Assembly: GCF_014839805.1 (NCBI RefSeq)
Contig: NC_051118.1
Coordinates: 6,998,391-7,062,390, forward strand
DNA length: 64,000 nt
Source of the DNA: Manduca sexta
Taxonomy: Eukaryota; Arthropoda; Insecta; Lepidoptera; Sphingidae
Direction of reading: 5' to 3'
How positions within the stretch are numbered: the first letter of the stretch is position 1; every line of letters starts with the position of its first letter. A program made the translations under genes and the position numbers. The notes under the pieces are model-generated. The model was not told the origin of the DNA and ran no database searches. It saw only the letters and a list, made by a program, of their open reading frames with translations. Below, in pieces: positions 45,240 through 55,969 of the stretch.

Positions 45240-45352
45240 ATGTATTTCCGCAATTTCTATTTCTGCCGCCAAGCACCAGTGTACTCACTGTTGGGTTCCG
45301 GTTTGAAGGACATTATAGCCAGTGTAACTACTGGATATAAGACTTAACATCT
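45240..45352 (+). repeat. LINE-B 3' end, left part, split by Copia
   Basis: 'tttctgccgccaagcacc', 'ggtttgaaggacattatag', 'gacttaacatct'. The family sequence resumes at 49825. Confidence 0.8.
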
Positions 45353-45529
45353 TGTTGGAGATTGTAACCTTCGTCGTGACTTATTATTTTTTATATGTTC
45401 TATTTTTAGAACTAATTGTATTTTGTTTGCCATAGTTACTTCTCTTTAGTCCGAAATAAACACTCATGTCAATAACATCTTTTTACTAACTTTATTTAAT
45501 TACTAAGAACATATACCATATTTACAACA
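45353..45529 (+). repeat. Copia 5' LTR
   Basis: 177 bp, TGTTGGAG...TACAACA. It contains 'ttttttatatg' (TATA-like) and 'gaaataaacac' (AATAAA). Confidence 0.95.
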
Positions 45530-45543
45530 CGTTATCAGCACGA
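45530..45543 (+). promoter_or_regulatory. Copia primer binding site, probably tRNA-Ile half
   Basis: The bases CGTTATCAGCACGA directly after the LTR do not match a tRNA 3' end. Their complement, TCGTGCTGATAACG, matches the anticodon arm of insect tRNA-Ile(AAU) as I recall it. The only difference is at wobble position 34, where tRNA carries inosine and the site carries C. Internal priming by a 5' half-tRNA is established for Drosophila copia (initiator Met tRNA). Confidence 0.6.
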
Positions 45544-45706
45544 ACGCTTAGTTCTTAGATTTTTTCACGTTTTTTTGGTAAAATAAAGTTGAATATATTT
45601 TTGTGTGACTAGGAAATAGTAATAGTCTGAAAATGTCACATGAATCTGGAGATGTTTCGAGTGTGAAAAATTCCCTGCGTCGATCACATCTTTTCCATTT
45701 CCTTGT

Positions 45707-47017
45707 TTGAGGATAAAAGATGGATATCCGACTTGGAAGTTCAAGATGCGAAATTACCTTATCCATGAGGATTTATGGGAAACAATTAGTGGATACCGAG
45801 ATGGAGACACAACCCCTGCCTCTACAAAGGTACGCAAAGACGCAAAGGCATTAGCAAAGATATGCTTATCAGTAGAAGGTGCAGCGATAACCCATATAAG
45901 ATGTGCGAAAACTGCATCTGAGGCATGGACTTGTTTGCAAAAAGCCTTTGAAGATAAGGGAATAGGACGAAGATTATTTTTGGAGCGTAGACTGTACAGG
46001 TTGAGTCTATCAGAGTTCAAAAATATTGAACTATATATTAACGCAGTTATGTCAACCGCACAGGATCTTGCGGATATTGATGTAGTCATAGAGGACAAGT
46101 CTATTGCTGCAATACTTTTGGGAGGTCTAACTCCAAGGTATGAACCTCTCATTATGGCTTTAGAAAATTGCAATGTAGAAGTGACTACAGAGTTGGTGAA
46201 AACAAAACTGCTTAATGAAATGTCCAAAGATGTGGCTACATCATTAGACTCTGTCTTTCATGCGAAGAAGAAGCCTAAGTCAATGAAGAAGAATATAGTT
46301 TGTTATGAGTGCAAGACACCTGGACATAAGAGACCAGACTGTCCACAGAGAAACAAGAAGGAGAAAGGCAATGCGGTAAATACCAATGATACGATATTTA
46401 CAAGTCTTAATACTTCTGGAAACCCAAGAAAGGACATAATTTATGTAGATTCAGGTTGTACTAGACACATGACTTCTAGACGGGACTGGTTTCAGAATAT
46501 CTCGATACAGAATCAAGGTACTGTTACTGTCGCAAATGGAGAACAGATTAAGTGCTGCGGAATTGGAAATATTTCAATAAACACGCCCGAGAACGTGGTC
46601 AACAATATTAGTGATGTTGCTTATATACCAGATTTGAAAGCTAGTTTGTTATCTGTATATAAAACTGTTGAAAAGGGTTTTATTTGTGTTTTTGATAAAA
46701 ATGGATGTAACTTTTATAAATCTGATACTTTTAATTTTACAGGTGAATCTGTTGCTCATGCCTCGCCCTGTGGTGGACTGTACGTTTTAGATGGAACTGT
46801 AAATGTTTCCGAGAATGTGGCGGATAATTTTTTGACACAAGATGTGCACTCTGGTTGTCAGGATAGTTATCAAATATGGCATAAGAGGTTAGGACATTTG
46901 TGTCGTATAGGCATGAACCAACTGAAAAATCACAAGGTAGGTATAAAGTATACAGGAGTAGATAAAACTAGTTGTATCGCTTGCGTGGAAGGTAAACAAG
47001 CAAGAAAACCTTTCTAA
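45707..47017 (+). CDS. Copia gag, protease and pre-integrase region
   Basis: This frame spans 436 codons and ends at a TAA (47015-47017). In order it contains the gag capsid-like region with YPTWKFKM and LHEDLW-type sequence, a CX2CX4HX4C zinc knuckle (46301-46342), the retropepsin motif VDSGCTRHMT with DSG at 46448-46456, and the pre-integrase HX..CX2C region (HKRLGH near 46880, CIACVEGKQ just before the stop). The likely gag start is ATG at 45633 in another frame. The frame changes at an A run (45666-45670). The frame then continues in register past the TAA into integrase, so the stop is a single nonsense codon, not a gene end. Confidence 0.88.
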   Translation: MRIKDGYPTWKFKMRNYLIHEDLWETISGYRDGDTTPASTKVRKDAKALAKICLSVEGAAITHIRCAKTASEAWTCLQKAFEDKGIGRRLFLERRLYRLSLSEFKNIELYINAVMSTAQDLADIDVVIEDKSIAAILLGGLTPRYEPLIMALENCNVEVTTELVKTKLLNEMSKDVATSLDSVFHAKKKPKSMKKNIVCYECKTPGHKRPDCPQRNKKEKGNAVNTNDTIFTSLNTSGNPRKDIIYVDSGCTRHMTSRRDWFQNISIQNQGTVTVANGEQIKCCGIGNISINTPENVVNNISDVAYIPDLKASLLSVYKTVEKGFICVFDKNGCNFYKSDTFNFTGESVAHASPCGGLYVLDGTVNVSENVADNFLTQDVHSGCQDSYQIWHKRLGHLCRIGMNQLKNHKVGIKYTGVDKTSCIACVEGKQARKPF

Positions 47018-47062
47018 AGGTTAGCGTTTAATAGGGCTACTTCCCTTTGGATACTGATCCAT

Positions 47063-47746
47063 ATGGATTTGATGGGACCGGTGTCTACAACTTCTTTTCA
47101 AGGAAATAGATATATGTTGACAATAGTAGACGATTATACGCGAAAAGTGTTTGCTTATTTTATTTCTTCTAAAACAGAAGTCAAAGATATATTTTGTGTG
47201 TTTCAATGTTTTGTTGAAAATCAGTTAGATAAAACAATTAAAGCAATTAGGACTGATGGAGGTAAGGAGTTCGTGAATAAAGAGTTTGTTGATTATCTTG
47301 CTTCAAAAGGTATTGAACATCAAACAACGACGCCTTATAGTCCTCAGCAAGTTGGAGTAGCGGAACGCACCCATCGTTCGGTTACAGAAAAGGCAAGAAC
47401 GTTGCTAGCTGAAAGTTCACTACCGAAAGCATTCTGGGAAGATGCATTCCAAGTTGCCATTTACCTTAAGAATAGGTCTCCTCATCGAGCCTTAGGTGGA
47501 CAAATTCCTTATGACAAATGGTATGGACGAAAAGGTGATCTTAGCCATCTAAAAGTATTTGGTTGTAGAGCTCTAGTCCATATACCTTCGTGTCACAGGA
47601 AGAAATTAGATGTCAAGGCACAGGAAGCAATTTTCGTCGGTTATTCTGAAAATCCAGGCACTTATATTTTTAGGGACCCTGCTAACCCACGAAAAGTTAT
47701 TATATCCAGAGATGCAACCTTTTTGAAAATTGCTTTACAGCGCTAA
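47063..47746 (+). CDS. Copia integrase core
   Basis: Same frame as the preceding gag-protease segment, resuming after the stop codon. The catalytic triad is visible: Asp in VDDYT (47129), Asp in RTDGGKEF (47255) and Glu in VAERTHR (47363), with 35 residues between the last two (DD35E). SPHRALGGQIPYDKWYGRK and KVFGCRALVHIP follow, as usual for Copia integrases. The frame closes at 47746, where the variable linker to the reverse transcriptase begins. Confidence 0.9.
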   Translation: MDLMGPVSTTSFQGNRYMLTIVDDYTRKVFAYFISSKTEVKDIFCVFQCFVENQLDKTIKAIRTDGGKEFVNKEFVDYLASKGIEHQTTTPYSPQQVGVAERTHRSVTEKARTLLAESSLPKAFWEDAFQVAIYLKNRSPHRALGGQIPYDKWYGRKGDLSHLKVFGCRALVHIPSCHRKKLDVKAQEAIFVGYSENPGTYIFRDPANPRKVIISRDATFLKIALQR

Positions 47747-47958
47747 AGCAGAAGCAATCTGTCGCACAGTCAGAATCTATATTGTTATTTGATGAGCAAA
47801 AGAGATTGATTCTGAGTTTGATCATGACTGTCAATTCTATGACTGTGATGAGAGTATCAGCCCGGCGGCTGAAGCAACTTTACCAGTAAATCTAGAAAGT
47901 ACAAAAGAGTCAGTGACTCTGGAAGAGCGAGAGTCTCTCATTGACTTAAGGCTGCCTA

Positions 47959-48961
47959 GTGTGGAAGAAGAGACAGCGAATTTGGAACAGGAATCGCACC
48001 CTGAGCGCAGATACCCTTCCAGAGACAGAAAAGCAACAAATTTTTTATAAAGCTTACAATACGTCAATGGTAGATTCTAATGAACCTACGACATATTACG
48101 AAGCTACTCATGCCGATGATGCTCATAAGTGGCAACATGCTATGGTTGATGAGTATAGTTCCTTAAGGAAACTCCATACATGGAATTTAGTAGATAGACC
48201 TATCAAAAGGTTATACCATGTAAATGGATTTACAAAATTAAAAGGGATGCTTATGGTAATATTACCAAGTATAAAGCGAGACTCGTCGTCAAAGGTTTTC
48301 ATCAAGTTGAAAGTGTAGACTACAAGGAGACGTTCGCACCAGTGATTCGTCATTCTTCCCTCCGCACGTTGTTTGCGATAGCTGCAGATATGAAGTTGAG
48401 AATGAAGCACTTAGATGTCGATACAGCTTTCCTTAACGGAGATTTAGAAGAAGAAGTTTTCATGGAGCAACCTCTTGGTTTTATTGAAAAGGGTAAAGAA
48501 AACAAAAGTTTGTTTATTGAAGAAATCTCTTTACGGTCTTAAACAGGCACCGCGAGCTTGGAATAAAAGTTAAATGAAACGCTTTCTAAAATAGGTTTCA
48601 TAGGAACTCCTTCCGAACCTTGTGTGTATACTAAACTTTTGGTAAAGAACTTGTAATATTAGGAATCTTTGTTGATGACATAATAGTCTTCTTTAATTCT
48701 GATTTGACATTTGACACTGTCAAGAATGATTTGTCGAAATATTTTTCATTAAAAGATCTCGGAATACTGAAATATTATTTGGGACTACAAGTTGAAAGTG
48801 ATTCCGAGAGTATAAGGTTGAACCAGCGAAATTATATTCTTTCTATATTAGAAAAATTTAATATGAAGGATTGTAAGGCCGTGGATACTCCATTAATTAA
48901 AAAGAATATGGAAAAAGAATGGATGGTCAAGTCGGTGAGTCTTATCCTTATCAAAACTTAA
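47959..48961 (+). pseudogene. Copia reverse transcriptase, frameshifted
   Basis: Reverse transcriptase motifs occur in order but in alternating frames: W-x-HAMVDEYSSL near 48130, ARLVVKGF near 48275, DVDTAFLNGDLEEEVFM near 48420, YGLKQAPRAW near 48535, FVDD (48668-48679), and KYYLGLQV near 48770. Frame changes fall near 48205, 48510, 48572, 48640 and 48912. Several are at A or T runs. No continuous product can be made as assembled. Confidence 0.88.
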
Positions 48962-49601
48962 TAGGATGCCTCATGTATCTAGCGGTAAACACACGACCAG
49001 ACATCGCTTACGCCACGAGCTATTTAAGTCAATTTAATACGTGTTTTACTAAAGAACACTGGAATGCTGCTAAAAGGATTCTGCAATACCTAAAAGGTAC
49101 CCTAAACTATTCATTGGTTTACAGGAAGAATAGAGAACCTTTAAAGGGTTTTTGTGACGCAGACTGGGCAAACTGTCCAATCGACAGAAGGTCATACACC
49201 GGTTATGTTTACAAGTTAAGTGGAGGTCCAGTATCATGGGAATCCAAGAAGCAACCTACTGTTGCGTTAAGTTCGGCCGAGTCAGAATATATGGCATTAG
49301 CGTCTGCCACGAAGGAAGCGTGTTACTTACGTCGGTTTATATACGAGATAACAGGTATACTTTGTTCAGTTAACTTAGCTTCTGACAGCCAAAGTGCCAT
49401 TAATCTTGTTCGAAATCCTGTACACCACAGCAGGACGAAGCATATAGATACTAGGTTTCACTTTATTAGGGAAAAGGTATCTAATAATATTGTTAAGTTA
49501 GAATATATAAAAGTAACGATATGCCTGCTGATGTACTAACGAAGGCCCTCGGACCTCTAGCACACAAACGATGTGTAGTTAACTTAGGTTTAGAAACTTA
49601 A
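48919..49601 (+). pseudogene. Copia RT C-terminus and RNase H
   Basis: A frame of 206 codons (48919-49539) with YPYQNLIGCLMYLAVNTRPD, then RNase H: FCDADWA, SSAESEYMA and ASDSQSA, which hold the acidic catalytic residues. A frame change at an A run near 49510 moves the last residues (DVLTKALGP) to another frame that stops at 49599-49601. Confidence 0.9.
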
Positions 49602-49637
49602 TTATTTTATTTGTTTTGTTTCTGTCACAACTGCGAT

Positions 49638-49646
49638 TAAGGGCGG
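49638..49646 (+). promoter_or_regulatory. Copia polypurine tract, weak
   Basis: AAGGGCGGC directly before the 3' LTR. Short and not purely purine. Confidence 0.5.
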
Positions 49647-49647
49647 C

Positions 49648-49824
49648 TGTTGGAGATTGTAACCTTCGTCGTGACTTATTATTTTTTATATGTTCTATTT
49701 TTAGAACTAATTGTATTTTGTTTGCCATAGTTACTTCTCTTTAGTCCGAAATAAACACTCATGTCAATAACATCTTTTTACTAACTTTATTTAATTACTA
49801 AGAACATATACCATATTTACAACA
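49648..49824 (+). repeat. Copia 3' LTR
   Basis: 177 bp, identical by eye to the 5' LTR. Confidence 0.95.
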
Positions 49825-49975
49825 CATCTTATGTTGACGATGACGAACGCAGTGGAATACCAAATAAACTTTGTAGTTCAAGGTGTTGGATGGTTTTTCT
49901 CCTGTTTATTGGTGGTCGTATCGCTTAAGATCAGGCGAATAGCGTGCGCATCTCGTCATTCAAAAGAAAAAAAAG
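49825..49975 (+). repeat. LINE-B 3' end, right part, split by Copia
   Basis: After the CATCT duplication: 'gatgacgaacgcagtggaat', 'aaggtgttggatgg', 'gtcgtatcgcttaagatcagg', then an A-rich tail. Confidence 0.8.
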
Positions 49976-51844
49976 TCAAAATAATTATATTGTATTACAG
50001 CTATTTACGACGAGGTGTGCGTACAAAAGTTCGCGTCGATTGTCAGCCCAGTTTGCGAAGAGCCTAACAATCTTCTTTTCTTTATTAAAAAGAGCATTAA
50101 ATAACGTACAGTACATTTATAATACAAAAGAATTCAGTATAAGAACGTATGTTTACGTTCTATCTTAAATGGTTTTGTATCAAATATACACATTAGTACG
50201 CATGTATTTTCTATCCTGGAAAAGTTAGGACTTGTACCGGAAAACCTTTTTCCACAGGATCAAGCGCGAAAATAAATCATTCTGATATAAACACAAATAA
50301 AACAACCAATTAATAAACACGAGATATTTAAATATAAAATGTCAACGCATTGCGTTCAATTACTGCCCATTTAGTGCGGACCGCGGCCCGGACAGATGGA
50401 ACGGCTCTGGCAACTATTTAGTTTAGATGTCTCGTTAGTCGTTCATTACATTAGTGGTGGGCCAGGGAGGGAGTCGGGAATGTTGTGGGGGCTCGACCCG
50501 ACAAGGGCCCTATTAGTGTGAAAAGTTCTTGTAAGTTTGCGTTGTGTTACAAAATTTAGTTTTTATGATGACTTTTAGTTGAAAATGTCATGATAATTAG
50601 TGAATTTTATAACATTGACATATCTGCAAATTATTATTATATTATTATATATATCTGCAAATAAGTTCAGTAATTAGCAAGCTTATTTTAATCCAACATT
50701 AATCAAAATCAATGGCTTATAGTATGTATTGAAAAACTTAAAGATATTTTTATTTTTTACAAGCGTCATGTTCATGTTATTTTAATAGGGTAAAGTAACA
50801 TCAATATCCGTTATAAAGTATTTTTGGGTCGTTTATTAAAATTGTAATACCGATGCATATGCCCTCTAATAGATAGCAACATTTTTAATAAGACATTAGC
50901 TTAGTTAATTGTGTGTAATGAATTGTAAAAAAAATTGTTAAGCGTTCCCCCGCAAAATGAATGCCCAGATCCACTCGCGCAATTCACTGACAAATTTAAA
51001 TATGCTGTTCCCAAAACTGAACATCAAGTCGTTACATCAAACAAAAGTAATTTTTCAAAAAGCAAATGTTAATTGGTGGAACGGAATGAGATAAACATGG
51101 CTGCCAACGCGAGTAAGACGTCAATCAACTGTCAACGAAGTTGTTCCAATTCTATGCGCTCCTGGTACTGCCAGATATAATGTACCGGGATTTTGAGGTG
51201 TTTTTTTTTTACAATCCTGTGTTTTCCCGTCGGTACGACTTTAACTTTAATGTTGGAATGCGACTTACTTTTTTCTAGTTTTGTATCAGAATACAGACAA
51301 CATTTTTAAAATGTTTCATATGAAAAAAATTAAAAAGGTATCAAAACAAAAAATAATTATTTTTCATTTATTAGATGAATCATAATACAACTATTCATCA
51401 ACCAATAATTATGTTGGCAAACGCAAATTACACCAACACAAATATTCAAATGAAAGTCCCTCATTTCAAGGTTCTTTGGCATTGAGGTTGGTGAATGGTG
51501 ATTATTAGTTAAAGTATAATACAAATCAAATTAATTAGGGAACAATATTATCTTCATTATTGTAGTATGGTTAGTATAAATAAGATTTTCTATTATGATT
51601 TTCTCGGCCTAGATTCATCACAATTAGTTGACGTTAGAAAAGCGGCCTATAGCAAAAATAAATCAAATTCTGTAGGTAACGTACTTGAATAAGTGTATTG
51701 AGCTAAACCCACACTGAAGTAGGATAATGGTAGATGGAAGAAGGCCCCACTAATTATGTATAAAGATGGGGTAAAATTTGGGGTTAGATTTTTGACAATC
51801 GCGTTATTTACAAAGGCGTTTGGTGTGGTCTGATCTGGGTGCGC
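49976..51844. other. repeat-poor region with GC-rich islands
   Basis: 50375-50510 is GC-rich ('cggaccgcggcccggac', 'ggtggtgggccagggag'). 51153-51169 is the second 17-mer. No ORF with family features. Confidence 0.4.
51153..51169 (+). promoter_or_regulatory. conserved 17-mer, site 2
   Basis: TATGCGCTCCTGGTACT, differing from site 1 at two positions. Confidence 0.35.
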
Positions 51845-51890
51845 TGGTCGCCGGCGACCAAGACGACCTTAGAGAAACCAGACCCTAAGG
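51826..51890. repeat. nested palindromic structure
   Basis: A perfect 16-bp palindrome TGGTCGCCGGCGACCA (51845-51860) sits between outer inverted arms GGTCTG (51827-51832) and CAGACC (51879-51884). A further CCTTAG/CTAAGG pair lies at 51867-51872 and 51885-51890. GC-rich in AT-rich surroundings. Confidence 0.7.
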
Positions 51891-53334
51891 TTTCCCTACC
51901 TGATAACAGTAATTTTGTATAAACAATTTATAATATCTATTTTATTGCTTCAAACAAAACTGCTGCGACTATTATGAATATTCCAAATTTAAATTTAGTT
52001 CAATTATTTAAATGTCACAACAATTTAAAAGTACAGATAAAGGTCAAACGTATTACACTGCGTGTGTCATTGTTCATCGGAATCCGTCGAGTCACAGCAT
52101 GTATCATTTCATGACTACCCCCTTAGTCACCGAATGTGGTAAAAATTGCAAATATATCTCTTAAAGTCGTCAACTCCAATTACATTCATGAGAATATGAC
52201 AATCTTCCGAGTTACTTGGATAATGGCTGCTAAAACTTATAATTACTTAAAGACATGTGCTGGCCGACTAAACCAAGGTAGTATTGGTATCTCATAGAAA
52301 ATAAACATCAAGAGAACGCTTGCTGTCGCGTTTGGTATTATTCTTCTGTTTTTTGGGTATCCATGAGCAGTAGACATTACAAATCAGGTGATACAATTGC
52401 CTGAATTTTCCAGTCTAAGCTACTATAAAATAATAGCACGGAAAGAGTATGAATGCATTGGAATATTCTAGGCTCGATTCTCAGGTCTCAACAGTTTTTT
52501 TGACTGTTTAAGATATTGGGATTGACACCCCATCAAGCTATATTTTGACTGATAGTAAAATCCAAGCGAAATTCCGTACATGACGATTTAAGTATGTTAA
52601 CCGTGCAATATTCTTATAGTTTCCCGATCTTTGTATCCTTATGATCCTATCCTATCCAAATAACTCAACATTGGCTAAATGCATCTAAACTGCAAAGCCA
52701 AAAAGGAAAAAAAAGTATGTAAACATTTGGCGTGAATTGATAGTGTACTAATAATAGATAGTACAATAAATATTATTATCATAAACTGTAGATATCCAAT
52801 CAATAATCAGGATAATGACATACCCCAATACCAGGACAGCATACAATGCTAGGAGACCGCAAGTTCACACATTAGGCGGCGACCGCAGCGTCTAATACAC
52901 GTATGTATGTCGTTGCGGTTGGCCACACCGCTCCGCTCACACGAATATACTATTTTATGGAAAGTCTAATGAAGGCTAGAAAATGTGACAGGATTTCTAT
53001 ATGGCTTCTTGTGGAACCAGTTACCGTAACCAGTACTTTACACAAGTATTTTTTGAATGAACATTTAGTTTGACAAATTCCGGTCGAACTTTAAGACTGG
53101 CACGATACAATATTATCTACATAATTTTGCAAATGTAGAGGGATAACTGCTTAAAAACGAAAGTGTATAGTTGTACCATTTAGAGAGGCTCATTCTCTGT
53201 TGAAATACAATATACTTAATTTTTCAAATATGTAGATTGCAGAGGAAAATTGCTTCAAAAGTAATAGAGTTGTATTATGTAGATAGGTTCGTTCTCTGTT
53301 ACGTGTTTTTTTTAAAGGTGTGTGCATAATGATA
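51891..53334. other. unassigned AT-rich region
   Basis: No gene recognised. 52850-52940 is GC-richer ('cggcgaccgcagcg'). Confidence 0.4.
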
Positions 53335-53400
53335 TATCGTGTTTACGCGAATGTTAGACATTAAAATTAAACTAAAAAACTGGTTATTTTTAAGGTATGT
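53335..53400. repeat. FB fold-back, left arm only
   Basis: 'gtttacgcgaatgttagac', 'attaaaattaaacta'. Confidence 0.6.
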
Positions 53401-55888
53401 GGATTAAAATGGGTCTTAAATTTCTAAATGGTTTTTCGATCAATGCCACTTAATAAGAAGTACATTAAAATCTATAAAAATCAACTATTGATATTAAAAA
53501 TGTCAAAAACGTTAACCCTTTTCGCCTTACGACACAATACTTATTAAACATAATTCAATTTCAATATTTAATATAAAAATTCTCAAGACGTATAAATGTC
53601 AGAATTCACATGCTTTAAAAAAACTTAATACAAAGGTCAAAGGGCTTAACCCTTTCGGTTAACCACAAAACATTTTAAGAAAGAATGAAAAGAAATTTTG
53701 GAAAAAAATATTTTTTTACAAAAATCTTGTACCCTACTAAAATCAATCTTTGCTTATTTATTGTTATGATCAGTGTTTTTTGTTGATTACATTTATTTGT
53801 AATATTTTAACCCCTTTTTGGTACTGTGTAAAGTTCAAAGGTCTCAATTCTCAAGGGGTCACGTATTAACTTTTACCATTTTTATTGCTTTTCCTTTAAG
53901 AATTGAGTACCCTTTCTTAACAATTATTTATATTTTTACCATTTTACAATAACGGTTAACATTTTTATATTTTATGAAATTTAGGTCACGTCACATTTCT
54001 CAAGGGTTATGTCATAGTTTATTCTTTCTTGCTTCAACTTTAAAAAAACATTTCTATATTAAAAAAATAATAGAAAAAAAGGTATTTCGTACATTGAAAG
54101 AAAATTTTATTATAACGCATTATTTAGTTAAATAAATTTTATTTAAATAGCATAAAATATTTTTTTCGGACTTTAATAATTATTATTTGTAAGTACCTAT
54201 TATTAATTTATTACATATTAAATAATAATGTAACTAATGACTAATTAATTTCATGAGTCAGTTTTTCATGACAGTGTGCGCGCGCACCGTAAAAACTCTC
54301 AACATTTTTCCATAACGCGGCAAAGAAGTATAACTTCAAAAATAAGGTTTATTCCAATCTCAATACTGTCCAGAAAAAGCATCTTTTATACAAAGTAATT
54401 GAAGATACTTAAAAGATAATCGGCGGTCGGCAAGGCCCCTGCGCGTGACGTATGGACGCGGGCAGCCGTGAGCACTTAAGTGTTGGTAAACAGCGGGAGT
54501 CACATACACTTGATTTGCACTTGGTTTTGTATGGTGTTATATTATATTTTGATAAAGTTGCAGTGGAGTTACATTTTGGAATCATGTGTTTTGGAATATG
54601 TAAGCTAGTTATTAGTATACTAAACAATTTTGATTATGTACCTTGGTCAAGAGGCGATCAACTATTTGTCAACAATTAAAAGAAAATCTGATTCTTTCCA
54701 AATTCAAAAATATAATTGTACATTTTAAATAAAAAAAAGTTTTATGATTATAAACATAATTTGCTTCATCAATTTACATCAATATTACCAATCTAATTTA
54801 TATGAAAAGGTATCAAAAGTACTACCCCATAAGCCACATAATTTAACCCACCCCAATTTTACCCCAATGTTTGCGCATCAAAAGTACCAAGGCAGCAGGG
54901 GCGGTTGGGAGTGGTCGGCAAACAAACGGCGCCGGCGGGACGGCGCTGCCACCTGCAATTTATGCTAGTAACTTGATTAAGAAGTTGTGTAAAGAAGTGA
55001 TCAAATCCATGTCGGAATTGGGCACCAATTAGTCTAAGCCGATATTAACACATACTCAATATTTTGTAAAAATATTAGCACGCAGTGACGTTTCAAAAGA
55101 TTAAACTTAAACGTTCAGACAGCCAGACAATGCAATAGAAACTTGCTAATGAGAATGCTCACGTTTTCTTTCAGTTAGTAAAAACGTATTTTAATTTTTT
55201 ACATAATTCATGAGCAACCAACTACAAAATAGATTTAAGTGATGTACTTAAATTAAACAAATATCTAAACTTAAGAACATAAAATGTATGATCATTAACT
55301 GTTAAATGCCTTAGAAAAATAATTAATTTCCTCCATTATCCAAAACCTTATTGTATATTGGACAAATATTATAATGTAGACGATCGCGCGTCCCAAAACC
55401 CGCCATTACACTGTTTGTACTATTAAAAGGGGCCAACGCAAACACAAATAGGCATTCACTCTGTTTGGAGAACGATGAACGTAATAGGGTACTGCGAATT
55501 TCGTAAATATGACAATTGACATGAAAATTGAAGTTTGATTTTGAGGTTTTGTGCTCAGTTAGTAGGTCCGACGATTTGTGATTTTCTAACAATGGAAATT
55601 ATGCAGTCCGGTATATAAATTCTCATCCCCCATAAGACAACCAATAATTTAAGCTAAGTGACTTAGTGCATCAGATGCACTTCTGCCTTTCTTTAGGGAT
55701 AATAAGTTTTTGCCTTTGACGTTTGAAATCCTTCATTTTTTTATTATATTCCGTCACTTTATTGTTTTTCTGTCACTTTAAGGCATGGATGTATGTATAT
55801 GTACTTGTTAGTATGTAAGAGTTATGAAATTAAATGAAAAGTTGACGTAGCCATCTTTACCCATGGAATGCTTTAACTTATTATGTAT
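53401..55888. other. AT-rich region with two GC-rich islands
   Basis: 53.5-54.3 kb is extremely AT-rich. GC-rich patches occur at 54420-54480 and 54880-54960. The latter contains, on the minus strand, CCTTGGTACTTTT, a near match to the 17-mer context of site 1. No gene recognised. Confidence 0.4.
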
Positions 55889-55969
55889 GTTATAATTTTC
55901 CTACCTTTATGGTTCCAACATATTAATAATGTTATAATTTTCCTACCTTTATGGTTCCAGCATATTAAT
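55889..55969 (+). repeat. 42-bp tandem duplication
   Basis: Units start at 55889 and 55931 and share 'gttataattttcctaccttt' and 'atggttcca'. The second is slightly shorter. Confidence 0.9.

Larger units (their letters stand above)
45353..49824 (+). mobile_element. Copia-superfamily LTR retrotransposon
   Basis: 4472 bp, bounded by 177-bp LTRs beginning TG and ending CA, with 5-bp target duplications CATCT at 45348-45352 and 49825-49829. The LTRs look identical base for base, so the insertion should be very recent. Gene order gag, protease, integrase, reverse transcriptase, RNase H places it in Copia. The coding region is interrupted by one stop and several frame changes. Confidence 0.95.

Noticed and set aside
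45754..46227. 157-codon minus-strand ORF
   Set aside because: Antisense shadow of the Copia gag region.
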